Part shown: positions 6,185-8,247 of the stretch, in pieces
How positions within the stretch are numbered: position 1 is the first letter of the stretch
How the letters are laid out: each line of letters starts with the position of its first letter
Notes under the pieces: model-generated
Databases searched by the model: none
Seen by the model: only the letters and a program-made list of their open reading frames with translations
Told to the model about the DNA's origin: nothing
Position numbers and translations under genes: made by a program
Source of the DNA: an uncultured Eubacteriales bacterium
Lineage (GTDB): Bacteria; Bacillota; Clostridia; Christensenellales; CAG-138
Length of the DNA stretch: 8,247 nucleotides
Direction: 5' to 3'
Assembly (NCBI GenBank): GCA_900550525.1
Contig: URSN01000080.1
Coordinates: forward strand, 1-8,247

Positions 6185-6769
6185 ATGAGCCTTGCGGCGC
6201 TGCTGCTGTTTTGCCTGTTTCTGTTCGCCTGCGTCGGCCTGACCCGGCGCACGGCGTGGCGGCTGCGCGTGCAGGAGGGCGCCATCGCCGCGTGCGCGCT
6301 GCTGCTGCTCGCGCTCTCCGCCTTCCCGTTTGCGCTGTCGGATGCGGTGAGCGTATCGCCCGCGTCGCTGCTGCTGCTGCTGATCGGTCTGTATCTGTGC
6401 CGCGGCTGGCCGGATATTGCGGAGGCGCTGCTCATCGCCGTGCTCTCCGGCGTGCTCGGCTGGTGCCTGTACAGTCTGATCCCGGCCTATGAGGCGGGCG
6501 CGCTGATTGCGCTGCCCGCGGCGCTCGTGCCGCGCCTGCTGCTGCGGCGCAGGCGTACCGCGCTGCTGTGCGCCGTCGCCGCGCCGCTCGTGTTCGGCCT
6601 GTGCCGCGCGCTGGAGGACTGGTACCTGTTCGACTGGCGCATGCTCGAACTGGGCGGCGGCGTCCAGCTCGACGCGCAGGTAGCCGCGCTGTTCCTGCTC
6701 GCGCTGCTGTGGTATGTGCCGTCCCGCCGCCGCACGGCCATACAGGGCCGGCCGCGCACGGCGGCCTGA
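6185..6769 (+). CDS. Multi-pass membrane protein of unknown function
   Basis: A 194-residue, very leucine- and alanine-rich protein with about seven hydrophobic segments (about 3-19, 33-51, 59-72, 78-99, 103-120, 125-141 and 164-179). They are separated by short Arg-rich turns, notably TRRTAWRLR (20-28), RRRR (121-124) and SRRR near the C-terminus. A charged loop EDWYLFDWRMLE (144-155) lies before the last segment. No catalytic motif or transporter signature is recognised. Size and layout recall the small YphA-like membrane proteins of Firmicutes, but that is only a resemblance. The ATG at 6185 is preferred over GTG at 6176 because AGGA (6171-6174) is correctly spaced only for the former; an ATG at 6174 is followed at once by TGA. 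The frame is consistent with hydrophobic coding throughout, so it is probably real. It follows the guaD terminator and has no visible functional link to the purine genes. Confidence 0.7.
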   Translation: MSLAALLLFCLFLFACVGLTRRTAWRLRVQEGAIAACALLLLALSAFPFALSDAVSVSPASLLLLLIGLYLCRGWPDIAEALLIAVLSGVLGWCLYSLIPAYEAGALIALPAALVPRLLLRRRRTALLCAVAAPLVFGLCRALEDWYLFDWRMLELGGGVQLDAQVAALFLLALLWYVPSRRRTAIQGRPRTAA

Positions 6770-6775
6770 CCCGGC

Positions 6776-6824
6776 GCGCCGTTCTCCCATTCCACTGCGC
6801 CGTTCCACCATCCCGCTGTGCCGT
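6776..6824. repeat. Imperfect 21-base tandem repeat
   Basis: Two units beginning GCGCCGTTC (6776-6796 and 6797-6817) and a partial third (GTGCCGTCC, from 6818). It lies in the 180-base non-coding stretch after the membrane protein gene, which shows no gene otherwise and no clear terminator. Confidence 0.5.
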
Positions 6825-6946
6825 CCGGCTGCCCGATGTGCGCCTTGTGCGCCATGCCGCCGTCGTGGCCCCTGCGCATCCCGCGCAGCCCGGCGCAGGC
6901 TCCCCCCGTCCTCCCGCGCGCTCGCAGCCGGCATAAAAATATCCGC

Positions 6947-6974
6947 TTGATTTTTTTCGCAACCGGTGTATAAT
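6947..6974 (+). promoter_or_regulatory. Promoter of the tRNA-6S RNA operon
   Basis: TTGATT (6947-6952), 16-base spacer, perfect TATAAT (6969-6974), in an AT-rich island within very GC-rich DNA. Transcription would start near 6981, a few bases before tRNA-Val. Confidence 0.85.
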
Positions 6975-6987
6975 AGAGAAACAGGAA

Positions 6988-7064
6988 GGGGTTATAGCTC
7001 AGCTGGTCAGAGCGCTACGTTGACATCGTAGAGGTCGTTGGTTCGATCCCAACTAATCCCACCA
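6988..7064 (+). tRNA. tRNA-Val (anticodon GAC)
   Basis: Complete cloverleaf of 77 bases. The acceptor is GGGGTTA/TAATCCC (one G-T pair), the anticodon stem CTACG/CGTAG with loop TTGACAT (anticodon GAC at 7022-7024), and the T stem GTTGG/CCAAC. Discriminator A is followed by an encoded CCA (7062-7064). The anticodon reads valine codons GUC and GUU. Confidence 0.97.
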
Positions 7065-7070
7065 GTTGAA

Positions 7071-7252
7071 AAGAAATCCTGCGTTGTGCGTTACGTCTTC
7101 GGTTATAAACCCACAGATGTACGACGGGAGCACACGTTGTTATGATGAGGCCAGGCCCGCTGCGCGTGGGAAGGCCGAGGCTCGCACGGTGCACCCACCT
7201 GCCGAGAGGCGGGTATTATAACAAGGGCGGACGGCATCTCGGGATTCTTTTT
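7071..7252 (+). ncRNA. ssrS: 6S RNA, Firmicutes type
   Basis: Regulator that binds the housekeeping RNA polymerase holoenzyme by mimicking an open promoter. The ends close on each other: AGAA(A)TCCTG (7072-7081) pairs with CGGGATTCT (7240-7248), followed by a five-T run (7248-7252). Inside, TTGTTAT (7137-7143) pairs with ATAACAA (7218-7224). The apical arm ends in CCCGC/GTGGG around 7160. The 3' side of the central bubble carries the typical GTGCACCCACC followed by a small hairpin, ACCTGCC-GAGA-GGCGGGT (7197-7214), as in clostridial 6S RNAs. It begins only about 7 bases after tRNA-Val and ends 10 bases before tRNA-Gln, with no promoter of its own, so it is probably processed from a shared transcript. 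The family call rests on remembered consensus features and pairing. Confidence 0.83.
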
Positions 7253-7262
7253 GAAAACGCGT

Positions 7263-7336
7263 TGCGGAATTGTGTAATGGTAGCACCTACGACTCTGACT
7301 CGTATTGTCTAGGTTCGAATCCTAGTTCCGCAGCCA
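7263..7336 (+). tRNA. tRNA-Gln (anticodon CTG)
   Basis: Cloverleaf of 74 bases. The acceptor is TGCGGAA/TTCCGCA, and the U1-A72 pair and G73 are typical of glutamine tRNAs. The anticodon stem is TACGA/TCGTA with loop CTCTGAC (anticodon CTG at 7295-7297), and the T stem is CTAGG/CCTAG. CCA is encoded (7334-7336). It reads CAG codons. Confidence 0.96.
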
Positions 7337-7337
7337 C

Positions 7338-7372
7338 CCGGAGCAAGCGATGTACGGCTTGCTCCGGTTTTT
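7338..7372 (+). terminator. Intrinsic terminator of the tRNA-6S operon
   Basis: Perfect 11-bp stem CCGGAGCAAGC/GCTTGCTCCGG (7338-7348 with 7357-7367), 8-base loop, then TTTTT (7368-7372). It begins one base after the tRNA-Gln CCA. It also separates the operon from the CRISPR array, which is probably transcribed toward it. Confidence 0.95.
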
Positions 7373-7454
7373 CGTTTCACGGTAAAATCCGGAATAATCC
7401 GGAACGCGCACCGCCGCTGCTTTTGCGCAAACGGTCGCGCGCGGCTCGTCTGGC

Positions 7455-7491
7455 TGATAACCGCGCGCGGCGTCTCCGCGTGTGGGGAAAC
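7455..7491 (-). repeat. Decayed CRISPR repeat at the distal end
   Basis: Ends in CCGCGTGTGGGGAAAC (7476-7491), like the CRISPR repeat, and has TGATAACCGCGCG (7455-7467), which recalls the other repeat end. The gap to the first good repeat is 22 bases instead of 33, yet the distance from 7455 to the next repeat start is close to the array period. Best read as a degenerate terminal repeat. Confidence 0.5.
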
Positions 7492-7635
7492 TTGTCCTCC
7501 TGCGCGCGATGTAGGATCACCCCCGCGCGTGCGGGGAAAAACATGTGGAAAGCCTCTCCGGCACAGGTGCTTTAGGATCACCCCCGCGCATGCGGGGAAA
7601 ACATTGCAATGTCGAAATCGCCGGTAAACTTCGCC

Positions 7636-7658
7636 AGATTACCCCATGTTGGAAAAGC
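7636..7658 (-). repeat. Collapsed CRISPR repeat
   Basis: Starts exactly 61 bases after the previous repeat as AGATTACCCC and ends TTGGAAAAGC, so both ends resemble the repeat. It is 5 bases short and has lost the GC hairpin. The spacers on both sides stay at 33 bases. Confidence 0.8.
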
Positions 7659-7691
7659 ATTGTAGCACACATCGTTCGATGCGTCAATAAA

Positions 7692-7780
7692 GACCGCTCC
7701 CCGCGCGTGCGGGGAAAACACAGCACATCGATGCGCAGCTGCGCCTTGAGGCGCCCGCTCCCCGCGCGTGCGGGGAAAAC
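7692..7780 (-). repeat. Two CRISPR repeats with a shared variant end
   Basis: The repeats at 7692-7719 and 7753-7780 begin GACCGCT and GCCCGCT instead of GGATCAC, while the remaining 21 bases match consensus. In the minus-strand reading this replaces the crRNA 5' handle end. Confidence 0.85.
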
Positions 7781-8247
7781 CTTAAAGGAGACGAGCCGTC
7801 ATTCCAGCGGCGAGGATCACCCCCGCGCGTGCGGGGAAAACTTTGGCGATGCTGTACGTTGTGTATAGCGCTATGGATCACCCCCGCGCGTGCGGGGAAA
7901 ACCTCGATCTGAATCGTTCCCACCACTATGCTCGAGGATCACCCCCGCGCGTGCGGGGAAAACGAATGATCGCCCGACCACCGAGCCAGCCGCGTCGGAT
8001 CACCCCGCGCGTGCGGGGAAAACGGATGGATATGAATCCCTGTTTTATCGAAAGGAGGATCACCCCCGCGCGTGCGGGGAAAACCAGCTCCATGTACGCC
8101 CGAATCCGGCCGACACGGATCACCCCCGCGCGTGCGGGGAAAACACGAGGAACGACTCAATCACCGCCCGCAGCACCGGATCACCCCCGCGCGAGCGGGG
8201 AAAACCAGAACTAAGGGCGAACTCACTCGACGAGAAGCGGAACACCC

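Larger units (their letters stand above)
7514..8247 (-). CRISPR. CRISPR array, type I-E-like repeats, open at the right edge
   Basis: Thirteen repeat positions, at 7514, 7575, 7636 (decayed), 7692, 7753, 7814, 7875, 7936, 7997, 8057, 8117, 8178 and 8239 (cut by the edge). The 28-base repeat begins GGATCACC and ends GGGGAAAAC on the plus strand, with hairpin arms CCCCGC/GCGGGG. Spacers are 32-33 bases, giving the 61-base period of type I-E arrays (29 + 32). Read on the minus strand the repeat starts GTTTTCCCC and ends GGTGATCC, matching I-E polarity with the last bases as crRNA 5' handle. The array is therefore probably transcribed leftward from a leader beyond the right edge, and the left end is the oldest. 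Variants: 7514 has one extra A, 7997 lacks one C, 7575 and 8178 each have one substitution in the core, and 8239 has T to A at base 4. No cas gene is visible. Confidence 0.96.

Noticed and set aside
6750..6766. Hairpin GGCCGC/GCGGCC at the end of the membrane protein gene as a terminator
   Set aside because: No following T-run; the 6-bp stem is expected by chance in such GC-rich DNA.
4649..6934. A 761-codon open frame on the minus strand opposite guaD and the membrane protein gene
   Set aside because: Very Arg/Gln/His-rich composition typical of the antisense of high-GC genes. It overlaps a clear guanine deaminase, the riboswitch and its terminator, and has no recognisable domain.
7545..8214. 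Open frames within the CRISPR region with repeating ITPARAGKT-like and SPHARG-like peptides
   Set aside because: The peptide repeats are translations of CRISPR repeats at 61-base spacing, not proteins.

Overview
The window looks like a chromosomal segment of a high-GC anaerobic Firmicute (Clostridia), probably a gut commensal. The evidence is very GC-rich coding DNA with TTG and GTG starts, strong Shine-Dalgarno sites, extended -10 promoters, a purine riboswitch and a Firmicutes-type 6S RNA. Taxonomy is inferred from these features only.

Positions 1-5992 form a compact purine-catabolism locus built around a divergent promoter region (about 2365-2500). Leftward (minus strand) lie ade (adenine deaminase) and the first part of xdhA, the molybdenum-binding subunit of xanthine dehydrogenase, which runs off the left edge. 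Rightward lie hydA (a hydantoinase/dihydropyrimidinase-type amidohydrolase) and mocA (molybdenum cofactor cytidylyltransferase), overlapping by 4 bases. guaD (guanine deaminase) follows with its own promoter and a guanine-class purine riboswitch ending in a terminator. Together, Ade makes hypoxanthine, GuaD makes xanthine, XdhA is part of the molybdenum hydroxylase acting on both, and MocA supplies its cytidylylated cofactor.

The most striking observation is an in-frame TGA at codon 192 of xdhA. It sits at the Cys of the conserved QHCH motif, and the frame continues with His-Ile, as a functional XdhA should. This fits either a selenocysteine codon or a fresh nonsense mutation. The deciding sequence lies just outside the left edge.

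Positions 5993-6950 hold a GuaD terminator, a small GC-rich intergenic region with direct repeats, an unrecognised 194-residue multi-pass membrane protein, and a non-coding stretch with a short tandem repeat. Positions 6947-7372 are a stable-RNA operon: promoter, tRNA-Val(GAC), 6S RNA, tRNA-Gln(CTG), terminator. The 6S RNA is squeezed between two tRNAs with no visible promoter of its own.

From about 7464 to the right edge is a CRISPR array with type I-E-like 28-base repeats and 61-base spacing, continuing past the window. Repeat polarity and decay on the left suggest minus-strand transcription from a leader to the right. No cas genes are visible. Two repeats share a changed end, and one has lost its hairpin while staying exactly in phase.
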